From assembly GCA_950097015.1 (NCBI GenBank), contig CATNEN010000038.1, positions 33,814,501 to 33,878,500 on the forward strand: a stretch of 64,000 bases of DNA. The letters are read 5' to 3'. Shown here piece by piece: positions 20,615-31,310 of the stretch (positions are counted from its first letter, which is position 1; each line of letters opens with the position of its first letter). Made by a program: the position numbers and the translations under genes. The stretch is from Macrostomum hystrix (Eukaryota > Platyhelminthes > Macrostomidae). The notes under the pieces are model-generated. The model was not told the DNA's origin. It worked only from the letters and a program-made list of their open reading frames with translations, and ran no database searches.

Positions 20615-22462
20615 CTAAAGCATGCCCCCCTCATTGACTGTCACAATAGCCGTCGTTGCCGTTGCTGCAGACTTTCGTCTAGCGCTAGCCAGCAGATCAG
20701 CAAAAAGTTCAAAGAATTCAAACGTACTAATAAGAGAGACTCCAAGCCACAGACCCAGAATGCCTCCAATGTCTGAGAACAGGTTTCCAGCCGGATAGGC
20801 CCAGGCCTCTGCAACCCGGCTGCCCATTGTCGAGTGGCTGTAGACTGTCAGGCGAGCAAAGCTGCCACCAACAGAGCCACTGTTGCCAGTGGTACTCATC
20901 AGACGACGCTCGATAGTTTTCAGAACCCGCGTATCGAGTCTGTCCTCCTCGGCAAAGCGAATGGACGCTCGAACGCGGTCCAGAAGGGCCAGGCCAGCCT
21001 CGCCAGGGTGTCCCGGCCATCTGTTCTGCGTCAGGCGCAGGTCGTACTGCTGCCCATCGCATGGCACGGGACATGAGTCCAGATCGCCAGCTGTTCTCCG
21101 GTGGATGAGCTCTAATTCGCTGTCGTGACAGTTGCGACGTAATCGAAGCTCCTCTTCGGCGACTAACGACATACCATCTGTGGCGTCGACAACATCAGCT
21201 GCAGAGACGCGGTGGCAGAAGCGAGTCCGAAACTGTGGTCCATAGTCAGCTGGTACTGGCAGGAGCTCAGAAAGGCAGTGGCAGGTGCTGTTTAGGTAGG
21301 CTTGGCAATGTCGCATGGCGCAGTCCGACACACTATACCGATACCGCAGCAGTCGGCCGGTGTGCATGTCTAGAAACTCGGAGATCGGGAGCTGGCCAGG
21401 GCGAGCACACTTTCGCGATCCCTTGCTGAGCACAGTGAGGCTGGTGTAGGCGAGCTGTACGTGTGTACTGCTGCCATTCTGAATAAAAAATCCATCAGCT
21501 GTGTCTGGCCTAGTTTCCGGCGGATGTACAATGACGCGATAGCCTGTGGAGAATGATAGCGACTCCTCTTCGGTAATGAAGTTCTTATCGTCGCCTGTGT
21601 ATAGTATGATCGATAGACCGCCGTCCTTTTCGCCGCCGACTATCAGGTTGCGACTTGATGGCGCGAAGGTGAAGCAGCTAAAGTACTCTGGGTCAGCCAG
21701 TTGCAGAAAGTCCCGGTAGGAACAACTGGCACCAGCGTACTGGCAGTGAATGATCGCGTCCTGTTGCTGCTTCGTGACGTTCAGCTCGTGTAGGAAACTC
21801 TTCAAAGAGTTTCGCAGATCGGCATTGACACTGTCATCGCTATTGTTGGTGGCCCCCCAAAAACGACTGACATCGGCAATGAGCGCTCGAAGGGTCATAT
21901 TAACCGACATTACTAGCGGATTCTGACGATAGCGGAGACTGCTCATATGGCCAGTGGAGCACACGGTGACATCCGGAAACACGAACGGTGTGCTATAGAC
22001 TCGAGTCTCTGTGTTAACCGGCGACTGAAGAAAGCGGCTGACCAGTAAGCTGAGGTGAATGGTGAAGCCGGTTACAGCTGCAAAAATGATCAGCAGCCAG
22101 ACGGCTCGGTGCAGCTGGCTAGACGACTCGAACAGCTTGTGAAATCCGTGCGCGCTGGTTGAATCGCAGAAGCGCTTCAGTCGTGTCGCGTAGCGACCTT
22201 CGGACTCGCCAGGCGCAATGCGTTCAACAATGGCGCGGAGTGAGCGAATCGATTTGCTGTTGCTAACGCTGCTGGCAAGTCCTGGCGACTGCACGCAGTC
22301 CATGCTGGCGCTGGCGCGGAGTCTGGCTGCTGCCTGTTGCTGCTTCTGCTGCCGCAGCGTCGAATTCTGACGCCGAATGTTCTGATGATGATGTGGCGAG
22401 TTGTCGCCAAATTGCGACTCAGGAGTTAGCATCGGAGCTGCTTGCACCGGACTGGGAAGCAT
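20615..22462 (-). CDS. DEG/ENaC-family amiloride-sensitive sodium channel subunit
   Basis: A single-exon gene for 615 residues. Members are trimeric, sodium-selective plasma-membrane channels gated by acid, peptides or mechanical force. A long polar N-terminus leads to SAHGFHKLFES, which carries the gating His-Gly motif. TM1 follows (AVWLLIIFAAVTGFTIHL). FPDVTVCS opens a large Cys-rich extracellular loop with several N-glycosylation sites; STGYRVIVHPPE lies mid-loop. At the C-terminus come FSDIGGILGLWLGVSLISTF and EFFEL, containing the G-x-S selectivity filter and TM2. Length and layout are complete for the family. The subclass (FaNaC-like, ASIC-like or mechanosensory) cannot be fixed. The lack of introns contrasts with the other large genes here, which may mean retroposition or simply local gene style. 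Confidence 0.9.
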   Translation of the reverse strand: MLPSPVQAAPMLTPESQFGDNSPHHHQNIRRQNSTLRQQKQQQAAARLRASASMDCVQSPGLASSVSNSKSIRSLRAIVERIAPGESEGRYATRLKRFCDSTSAHGFHKLFESSSQLHRAVWLLIIFAAVTGFTIHLSLLVSRFLQSPVNTETRVYSTPFVFPDVTVCSTGHMSSLRYRQNPLVMSVNMTLRALIADVSRFWGATNNSDDSVNADLRNSLKSFLHELNVTKQQQDAIIHCQYAGASCSYRDFLQLADPEYFSCFTFAPSSRNLIVGGEKDGGLSIILYTGDDKNFITEEESLSFSTGYRVIVHPPETRPDTADGFFIQNGSSTHVQLAYTSLTVLSKGSRKCARPGQLPISEFLDMHTGRLLRYRYSVSDCAMRHCQAYLNSTCHCLSELLPVPADYGPQFRTRFCHRVSAADVVDATDGMSLVAEEELRLRRNCHDSELELIHRRTAGDLDSCPVPCDGQQYDLRLTQNRWPGHPGEAGLALLDRVRASIRFAEEDRLDTRVLKTIERRLMSTTGNSGSVGGSFARLTVYSHSTMGSRVAEAWAYPAGNLFSDIGGILGLWLGVSLISTFEFFELFADLLASARRKSAATATTAIVTVNEGGML

Positions 22463-23540
22463 TTCGAAGCATTCAGCGGTCTCGCTAGCGAGAATCGCGT
22501 CCAGGATCGGCTTCTAAAAACAGTCTGGCTTTTACAATCGACGCCCCGATTCCAGCGTCTTCTGATTGGTCGGCTTTACAGTTTAAACAAAAACGACATT
22601 AAATGCGGCAATCCCAGTCTAGCTAATAGGGATTTCGTTTCTGCAGATATCTGCACACGGTGTGTCCCATTTGAGAACTCTTTATCATATAAATTCTGAA
22701 GCGGGCTTCGCTGATGGAGTTAATTTTATGCTAATTTTCACTGATCTCATCAATTTCTGGACTCGCTAAAAATCGTCATTATTCTGAGCAGTAAATTGCT
22801 GCAGTACGCACTCATTGGATTATATGGAGTTCAGTCAAATAAGTTGTACATGTTTCTGGCTGGGACGGGACTGTTGTGGCCTATTAATCTCATGAAACGC
22901 TTGAGATAGAAATTTCACTTGACCTTGGTCATGTGCAAAGACGCTGCAGCAATAAGGTTATTGTGAATTGGCCTCTGAATTATGCTATACTCATACTCAT
23001 ATGTAGCTCTCAGAAAAAATGCAGTTCTGTCCCTATCTTTAGAAACGATTGTGTACAGCAAAAAAATTTTTGCTTCAAATACTAAAGAACTGCTACAGAA
23101 AATCGATTATTATTGAAACCTGTCTTGGACAAGAACTGAAATCTATAGAGGGGCTGCTTATACTGTTCTCTCATAAACAGCAGTCCTCAAAATGATTCGC
23201 GTTTGCTTGTGTATGCGCATTGGGTTTTATAGTTTCTAGCATGATTTTGTTTTGCTTTTAAAACAGTCTTATAAAAACGCTTTTAAAATCATGCAGTCTT
23301 ATAAAAAATTACGAGGCAAGAAAGGCGTCTGTCATTATTGTAAGGTCGTGTCCTTACACTGATCAGCAAAGCAACACATTCGATCAATCATCAATAAATT
23401 ATTCGGTATAGATTCGCTGATTGGGACTTTGCAGATCCCACCCTATCTCCTCAGACCGTTAAAGCTATGCGTTTCCGCTTTTAACATTTGCATCCAAATT
23501 AGCTCACTCACGAATCGAGCGATGATGGGTTTTCGGTCGA
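22463..23540. other. Intergenic, upstream of the channel gene
   Basis: Presumed promoter region of the minus-strand channel gene. No element could be identified. The remainder is AT-rich with no gene. Confidence 0.35.
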
Positions 23541-23544
23541 CAAC

Positions 23545-26138
23545 ACTTCCTGAAGGAGTGCACGATCATCTGACCCTGAAGGAGTGCACGATCATCTGAC
23601 CCTGAAGGAATGCACGATCATCTGACCCTGAAGGAATGCACGATCATCTGACCCTGAAGGAGTGCACGATCATCTGACCCTGAAGGAGTGCACGATCATC
23701 TGACCCTGAAGGAATGCACGATCATCTGACCCTGAAGGAGTGCACGATCATCTGACCCTGAAGGAATGCACGATCATCTGACCCTGAAGGAGTGCACGAT
23801 CATCTGACCCTGAAGGAATGCACGATCATCTGACCCTGAAGGAATGCACGATCATCTGACCCTGAAGGAGTGCACGATCATCTGACCCTGAAGGAGTGCA
23901 CGATCATCTGACCCTGAAGGAATGCACGATCATCTGACCCTGAAGGAGTGCACGATCATCTGACCCTGAAGGAATGCACGATCATCTGACCCTGAAGGAG
24001 TGCACGATCATCTGACCCTGAAGGAATGCACGATCATCTGACCCTGAAGGAGTGCACGATCATCTGACCCTGAAGGAATGCACGATCATCTGACCCTGAA
24101 GGAGTGCACGATCATCTGACCCTGAAGGAATGCACGATCATCTGACCCTGAAGGAGTGCACGATCATCTGACCCTGAAGGAATGCACGATCATCTGACCC
24201 TGAAGGAATGCACGATCATCTGACCCTGAAGGAGTGCACGATCATCTGACCCTGAAGGAATGCACGATCATCTGACCCTGAAGGAGTGCACGATCATCTG
24301 ACCCTGAAGGAGTGCACGATCATCTGACCCTGAAGGAGTGCACGATCATCTGACCCTGAAGGAATGCACGATCATCTGACCCTGAAGGAATGCACGATCA
24401 TCTGACCCTGAAGGAGTGCACGATCATCTGACCCTGAAGGAATGCACGATCATCTGACCCTGAAGGAGTGCACGATCATCTGACCCTGAAGGAATGCACG
24501 ATCATCTGACCCTGAAGGAGTGCACGATCATCTGACCCTGAAGGAGTGCACGATCATCTGACCCTGAAGGAATGCACGATCATCTGACCCTGAAGGAGTG
24601 CACGATCATCTGACCCTGAAGGAATGCACGATCATCTGACCCTGAAGGAGTGCACGATCATCTGACCCTGAAGGAGTGCACGATCATCTGACCCTGAAGG
24701 AGTGCACGATCATCTGACCCTGAAGGAATGCACGATCATCTGACCCTGAAGGAGTGCACGATCATCTGACCCTGAAGGAATGCACGATCATCTGACCCTG
24801 AAGGAGTGCACGATCATCTGACCCTGAAGGAATGCACGATCATCTGACCCTGAAGGAATGCACGATCATCTGACCCTGAAGGAGTGCACGATCATCTGAC
24901 CCTGAAGGAATGCACGATCATCTGACCCTGAAGGAGTGCACGATCATCTGACCCTGAAGGAGTGCACGATCATCTGACCCTGAAGGAGTGCACGATCATC
25001 TGACCCTGAAGGAATGCACGATCATCTGACCCTGAAGGAGTGCACGATCATCTGACCCTGAAGGAATGCACGATCATCTGACCCTGAAGGAGTGCACGAT
25101 CATCTGACCCTGAAGGAGTGCACGATCATCTGACCCTGAAGGAATGCACGATCATCTGACCCTGAAGGAATGCACGATCATCTGACCCTGAAGGAGTGCA
25201 CGATCATCTGACCCTGAAGGAGTGCACGATCATCTGACCCTGAAGGAATGCACGATCATCTGACCCTGAAGGAATGCACGATCATCTGACCCTGAAGGAG
25301 TGCACGATCATCTGACCCTGAAGGAATGCACGATCATCTGACCCTGAAGGAGTGCACGATCATCTGACCCTGAAGGAATGCACGATCATCTGACCCTGAA
25401 GGAGTGCACGATCATCTGACCCTGAAGGAGTGCACGATCATCTGACCCTGAAGGAGTGCACGATCATCTGACCCTGAAGGAATGCACGATCATCTGACCC
25501 TGAAGGAATGCACGATCATCTGACCCTGAAGGAATGCACGATCATCTGACCCTGAAGGAATGCACGATCATCTGACCCTGAAGGAGTGCACGATCATCTG
25601 ACCCTGAAGGAATGCACGATCATCTGACCCTGAAGGAATGCACGATCATCTGACCCTGAAGGAATGCACGATCATCTGACCCTGAAGGAGTGCACGATCA
25701 TCTGACCCTGAAGGAATGCACGATCATCTGACCCTGAAGGAATGCACGATCATCTGACCCTGAAGGAATGCACGATCATCTGACCCTGAAGGAATGCACG
25801 ATCATCTGACCCTGAAGGAGTGCACGATCATCTGACCCTGAAGGAATGCACGATCATCTGACCCTGAAGGAGTGCACGATCATCTGACCCTGAAGGAATG
25901 CACGATCATCTGACCCTGAAGGAATGCACGATCATCTGACCCTGAAGGAATGCACGATCATCTGACCCTGAAGGAGTGCACGATCATCTGACCCTGAAGG
26001 AATGCACGATCATCTGACCCTGAAGGAGTGCACGATCATCTGACCCTGAAGGAGTGCACGATCATCTGACCCTGAAGGAGTGCACGATCATCTGACCCTG
26101 AAGGAGTGCACGATCATCTGACCCTGAAGGAATGCATA
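23545..26138. repeat. 26-bp minisatellite, about 100 copies, two unit types
   Basis: Unit CTGAAGGA(G/A)TGCACGATCA plus TCTGACCC. Over 2.6 kb the units are otherwise invariant. Nearly all variation is one G/A site (GGAGTGC versus GGAATGC), and the two types often alternate. The last unit decays (GGAATGCATACTCATCTC). No open frame spans it. Confidence 0.97.
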
Positions 26139-26515
26139 CTCATCTCAACTAGTGACATCTCATGGACAAGGATGCTCAGGGACATTGGTTCGAGGGACAA
26201 CCGTTCAGCATCTCTGGCCATTCGGAATACAAACTCTACGCGATCATCCAAACCACGAATGGACTTACTATAAATGACCTTCTAAAACTGACCAAATAAT
26301 CAAGCTAGGCATTGAATCAAGGGGTTAATAAATTTTTTTTCAAAACGATTGTGAGTCGTCTATGGTGAAGTTCGAAGGATATTTTAATTATTTGACGCAA
26401 AACGTGCTATACATAATTAAGCAATGAAAAAAACAAAGCTGAATTTCATGATGCAACTAAATTTTAATTCATCTTGTTAAGTGCTAAGCTTAGGTGTTTA
26501 ATTTAGGCGGCCAGA
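26139..26515. other. Intergenic; acceptor-like site just before the next gene
   Basis: No gene. TTTAATTTAG ends at 26506, nine bases before the ATG at 26516. This close a 3' splice site fits SL trans-splicing or a 5'-UTR intron. Confidence 0.4.
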
Positions 26516-27070
26516 ATGAATCCAGACACACTGGTTCAGCCTTACCCCTTGTTGCGTCACCTCGATGTCAACCACTACCCCATGTGCCGCGCCAATTTGT
26601 TGCATCATCCCGGTTCAGCCCTTCGCCAAGTCAGCCCAGCCATCTTGGACCTCAGGGGCAGCTTTCCTTACCTGCTGTTTCGCCTAAAGCACAAGGCCTC
26701 TGGACTAGTAATTAACTGCGTTCGCGGCAGCGCTAGCTTCCTGAACGACGAGGCCATCGAGCAGCTGTACACGGCCTCGTTTGGCGTGCACTTCTTTGTT
26801 AGTGTTAAAGGTGGTGGCAATATGCAGTTCAGCAAAAATTATGTGCAAATTTTCGGCGCCTCAAAAACTTTCGGCCGCGCCGATCATCACATATCTGGCA
26901 AGCTGGTCAAGTTCTGCCTTCCCCGGATCAAAGTTCTATTTGAACAGCCCGCACTGCCGCCGCCGATTGCCGTCAAACTGCCCCAGCTAACCCGCAGCAG
27001 ATCAGCTTTGACAAACAAGAAGGCTATAAATCCCAAAGATTCAGTTATAAGAATTAACTTGCGCGTATGA
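26516..27070 (+). CDS. Janus/phosphohistidine-phosphatase (PHPT1)-like protein
   Basis: A single exon for 184 residues. After a 45-residue N-terminal extension, SFPYLLFRLKH aligns with the first strand of PHPT1 (FKYVLIRV). GGGNMQFSKNYVQIFGASKTF then GRADHH aligns with the diagnostic GGGRI ... IHVYGYS ... GPAQH block. PHPT1 removes phosphate from phosphohistidine. The position of the catalytic His (in YHADIYD) appears as a non-His residue in my alignment, so this may be a catalytically dead Janus-type paralogue. A basic tail of about 30 residues follows. The family match rests on motif memory, not a search. Confidence 0.55.
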   Translation: MNPDTLVQPYPLLRHLDVNHYPMCRANLLHHPGSALRQVSPAILDLRGSFPYLLFRLKHKASGLVINCVRGSASFLNDEAIEQLYTASFGVHFFVSVKGGGNMQFSKNYVQIFGASKTFGRADHHISGKLVKFCLPRIKVLFEQPALPPPIAVKLPQLTRSRSALTNKKAINPKDSVIRINLRV

Positions 27071-27911
27071 CATTTATTTTCTTGACGATGTTGAGTACCA
27101 GCTCACACAAATTTATGTTTCCTTCATTCATCAAGTGTTCATTTCATTGAACATATGTCATTGAAACAGAACCGAACGTGCAGCTCAAACGCATCGGTCT
27201 AGTCATTTCATCGTGTTTGTAATTGTCTGAAAACCGCCATTACATTCTTCTTGATTATAAGTACAGCGGCAAGCAAAAAGTTTTTCTTATAAGCATCCGA
27301 ATTCATGTCCATCATTCTGGAGACAAGTTTCATGTGTAGATATATTTTATTTTGTGCTAAGTTATGTACTAAAATTAAAAAAGGCTAATGCAGAGAAATT
27401 GTGATTTCGAAGTTGTGAGGTCGAAGTTGAGGTCGGAGTTGTGACGCCGTCGGAGTTGTGGGGTCGGAGAGATCGCGATAAAACATATAAAACCTAAAAT
27501 ATATTCAAAATGCAAAATAATTTCTGACACTGAACGTCGGTGTTATTGCCAGAGTCGAGTTTCAATTTTCTATCGAACTCTAAAAATCGGCGAAGTCGAT
27601 CAGCTAGATTGTTGTACCGGCCCAGGTGCGCAGCAGTGGGTTAGATGCGGTCAGGGCTTGAGCTGGAGCCCACGCGACTAGTTTAGTTCGAGAGCAACAT
27701 AATTATGCAACTTTCTAGAAGTATCTAAACTCTAGCTAGAAGTTTCTCTCTAAACTAATCTGTGTATAACTGCACGTAACCTTAGCAGACATTTAACACC
27801 GACTGGTAATATATAAGGGACTACTAAATACTCTATCTATTTAAAGTTTCCCTTGTCTCCCTTTATTTCTTTATAGTAGTATTTATTAGTCCCTGAGTAC
27901 ATGAGGAGAAC
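27071..27911. other. Intergenic
   Basis: A short GA/GT-rich imperfect repeat (GGTCGGAGTTGTG-like) lies at about 27410-27470. No gene was found. Confidence 0.35.
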
Positions 27912-28082
27912 CAGTGGCGTAGCGAGGGGGTATCGGTTTATCGGCCGATACCCCCAAAATGTGATGTCTCAAATTTTTTCGCAATCAGTTTCTTCGAAAG
28001 AAATGAATTAAATGTTTTTTATTCTGGATGCGCTGGATAGAACCAAGACCGATATCCCCAAAAAATCCTGGCTACGCCCCTG
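27912..28082 (+). mobile_element. hAT-type MITE, 171 bp, with perfect 8-bp target duplication
   Basis: The termini CAGTGGCGTAGC and GCTACGCCCCTG are imperfect inverted repeats of the CAGGGGCGTAGC type common in hAT elements. Both sides are flanked by AGGAGAAC (27904-27911 and 28083-28090), an exact 8-bp target-site duplication. The intact duplication suggests a fairly young insertion. No coding capacity. Confidence 0.85.
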
Positions 28083-28710
28083 AGGAGAACCATGCTATAA
28101 GCGTAAATTATTACATACTGAGTTGTGGTTTAATCAAATCAACTTTTCCAACGGCTTTTAAAAGTAAAATTAGCTGTCTCAGAGAACTGTATAGAACTAT
28201 TTATGAAATATTAAAAGTAAGCAGTTTATATTAATTTTAAAAAATAGAGCAACTATATGGGCATCTATCTTTCTATTTTGTTTTGAAAGGCTATTTGTAG
28301 AAAACAACAAATTTGAAATGAAAAGAAATGTAAGTTCATTTTACTAATTATTAAAATTAAAACACATGAAAAGACATGATCTTAGTGTGAATTGTATTCG
28401 TTTGGCTTCATTTCGCTTCGGCATAAATTAAATAGACATACTTTCTTAAGCACCTGCATTTCAGTTTCTCGAGCCTTCTAAAATAAAATGAGAGTTTCCA
28501 GACAGCTCGTCGATGTTCGAAGCATTTCGAGCAAAGTACACTCACTGACAGTCAACGCTAGGCCTATACTAGCTATAAAATTAAATAAAACGTAGAGTAA
28601 GAGACTAACATAATCAAGCAACTTAATCAACCTACATGAAAATTCAGGTTTTGTATTAACCATGTTGTAAAATGTTATAAAATCATCTTGATGCTATTTT
28701 TGCATACATA

Positions 28711-29362
28711 GGGTAATGTATAATCATCAACCAAACAGTGTATCTTCAAAACCGAACAAGAATTTTGACTCCTTCCTTGGTCTTGTGCAAGATAGAAACA
28801 AGCTATTGTGTTTCACAGAACAACTAATTTGAAAGTTGAAGAAACTATCTACAAGCTGAGGCATGATGTGCAATGAAGCATTAAGAGAAAAGAAAGATAT
28901 TGATGTTTCAGTAGAAATTTTTATTGCAAAAGCATACTTTTTAACAACATTTTTTCAGTATGTACTTTAAACAAAGATTGTATGTGGTTGCTTGCCAATT
29001 AAATGACCATAAATGTAGTTATTTATAGAGCATGAAAAATGCTTTCAAATTACATAATTCATGATAGTTCACTGTTCACTCCTTAAAATAAGATTAAGCC
29101 ACTCACTCAAATTGTACAACCAAACATCAAATTCTCTGTTTGGTTTGAAGATACATGAAAATCATTGTTCGGTTTTAGATAAAAAGCAGGAATAACTTTT
29201 TTCTATTTGACAAAATAGCAAAAGCAGATACTTTTTAGAAAGATGTAACTGTTTTCTATAACTTGGCTTTTAATTTATCATCATATCTTAAATAGAAAAT
29301 CTGTAGCTTAGGTTTGAAGTTAAAAAAATACACATTCTTGTTTGGTTGATGATACATTACCC
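28711..29362 (+). mobile_element. TA-flanked MITE, copy 2 (652 bp)
   Basis: Terminal inverted repeats GGGTAATGTAT ... ATACATTACCC, flanked by TA (28709-28710 and 29363-29364). Differs from copy 1 (10644-11297) by scattered substitutions and small indels. For example, it lacks the GAATTTGGG-like segment after AAGCATTAAGAG. Confidence 0.8.
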
Positions 29363-29364
29363 TA

Positions 29365-31310
29365 TAGCCTTTTAAATTTTAGCCAGGGATTTATATTTTA
29401 TACAAGTAGGCCTATCTAACTCTGGCACCTCTGCGAATGCAAGGCATATAGTATATAATATTTTGCTTACTTAATGTTCTAGTTCAAAATCTTTGTTTAT
29501 TTTATATTTTAGCAAATTAACATTTTGTCACTTACTAGCAGCTAAATTGTTTGCAAGGGCTGAGGGCTGTAGACAGGATCATTATGATTCAAAGAAAATT
29601 TGTGTTAGAATGCATGCTTAAAATGTTTATTTTTCATGCTTAAAAATTAAATAAAGTTCATCAATTTGATAGGTATATTGAAATTGATAGGCAGTCAGTG
29701 GGCAGTCAAATGAAGTTTATTTTGTCCTGTAATGTCAACTAAATATACATGCAAAATTAGGCAGGCAAGACCATGAATGCTCAAATTTTTGGGGACTAAT
29801 ACTTGTACTACTTGTGTATGTATTACTCATGTACTCAAGTACTCAAGTACTACTCATGTACTACTTGATCCAGACTATGGCCTTAAGCTGAAGGTAATTT
29901 TACTACTTAAATGTTGTAAGGCCTATGACTATAAAGGCAGGGCACTTGTAGTTAATAGTGTCAACTTACAGTTAACAGTGTCAAAATTGAAACTGTTTTA
30001 TAGCTATTGGGCTTAAAAAAATTGTTATTACTATATTTACTACATTTTACAATATTGTGTAATATAAACCTACATATACAAAATACACATACTTGTAACT
30101 AATAACTGCAATTATAGTTTTCTTGCCAGCTACAATATTGATTCAATATTAATATTTAATTTTATTTGATCAAGATACTTAATGCCTTGGCTTCAGTTCA
30201 CCTATCTAAAGTAAAAAATGTACTATCAATATAATATTACTTACTTAGCTTAGTATATAAATTGGGTAGTTAGGGGTACTAAAGGTTATAGCTATAGTAT
30301 TATATTCATTTAGGAAAAACTATGCAAAAGTTCTTGTCTGTCTATTCCACTGACAAGGCCTTTAGATTTTTAGAGAATTAATATTTTTTGTTAGAGACTT
30401 GGTAAATAAGTACAAAAGAAAAATCATTTTAGCCTTTTTGCAAGACTAAGCTACCAATCAAGATCATTGGTTAGAATGCCTAGACATTAGGGTTAAGTTT
30501 TATTGGTTGGCTTTGTTTTACTAGTGATAAAAATATGAATTGTTCATATATGCTTTATAAGCAATATATGTTATATTTTAATTTTATTAATATGCAAAAA
30601 TAGTTCCAAATTTCAAGTGCAGCTAGCTTTGCTGATGCAAAGAAAAGAAATATTAATATAGGTTCAGGTTGTTATAATTGCTTATACAAAAAGCACAAGA
30701 AAACTGAAAATTTAGAATTCTAATATAAAGTTATAATAATGTTTCGCACTTATTTTCTATCTAGTGTAAATTTTTGGACTATGATTCCTAGCCAGTAATA
30801 CTTGCGTAACTTTTTTTGCAACAAAGGGAAACACATTTACATTTGTATAATTCTCTTCTATCTGCTAATATACAATGGTTAAAATGTTTGCTTGCTTGTT
30901 TGCAATTAACTATCTTCCAAATAGCTTAAGTGATTTTCATAATTCCTTTGCCAAATGATGTCAATGGGGCCCAAATTGGTATCACATAATTTTATTAGGT
31001 TTAAATTCATTGCTAAGGGGATTAAATATTAAAAAAAACTTTTTTTAGATCTATGTTTTTCTAATGCATTTTGCAGGGAGGGCTCCAACAACACTTTAGT
31101 TGATTGCACCATAGTCAGTTTTGCAAGCACACTGATAAGAGACTAGCTACCCAGAGGTACCTGGGTAACAACTAATGTTGTTATCATTATTGTTAGCATT
31201 ACTTATTTACTGATTGTACTGATTGTGATGATTTTTTTAATGCTTTTTTAAGAAATTGAGATAAAATTTTCATTTAATAATATATTTCAGCTTCTTTACC
31301 TGTAAATTGC
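29365..31310. other. AT-rich intergenic region upstream of the cyclophilin gene
   Basis: No gene was seen. A short imperfect TACTCAAGTAC/TACTCATGTAC cluster lies at about 29810-29870. TATATTTCAG ends at 31290, about 20 bases before the ATG, and looks like a 3' splice site for a leader exon or SL addition. Confidence 0.4.

Noticed and set aside
23545-26138. CRISPR-like regular repeats of 26 bp (and 28-34 bp arrays elsewhere)
   Set aside because: Units follow each other without spacers, and the host is a eukaryote with introns. These are minisatellites.
27600-27690. Third tRNA-like SINE (GCAGTGGGTTAGATGCGG)
   Set aside because: Some D-arm resemblance, but no B box at the right distance and no second copy in the window.
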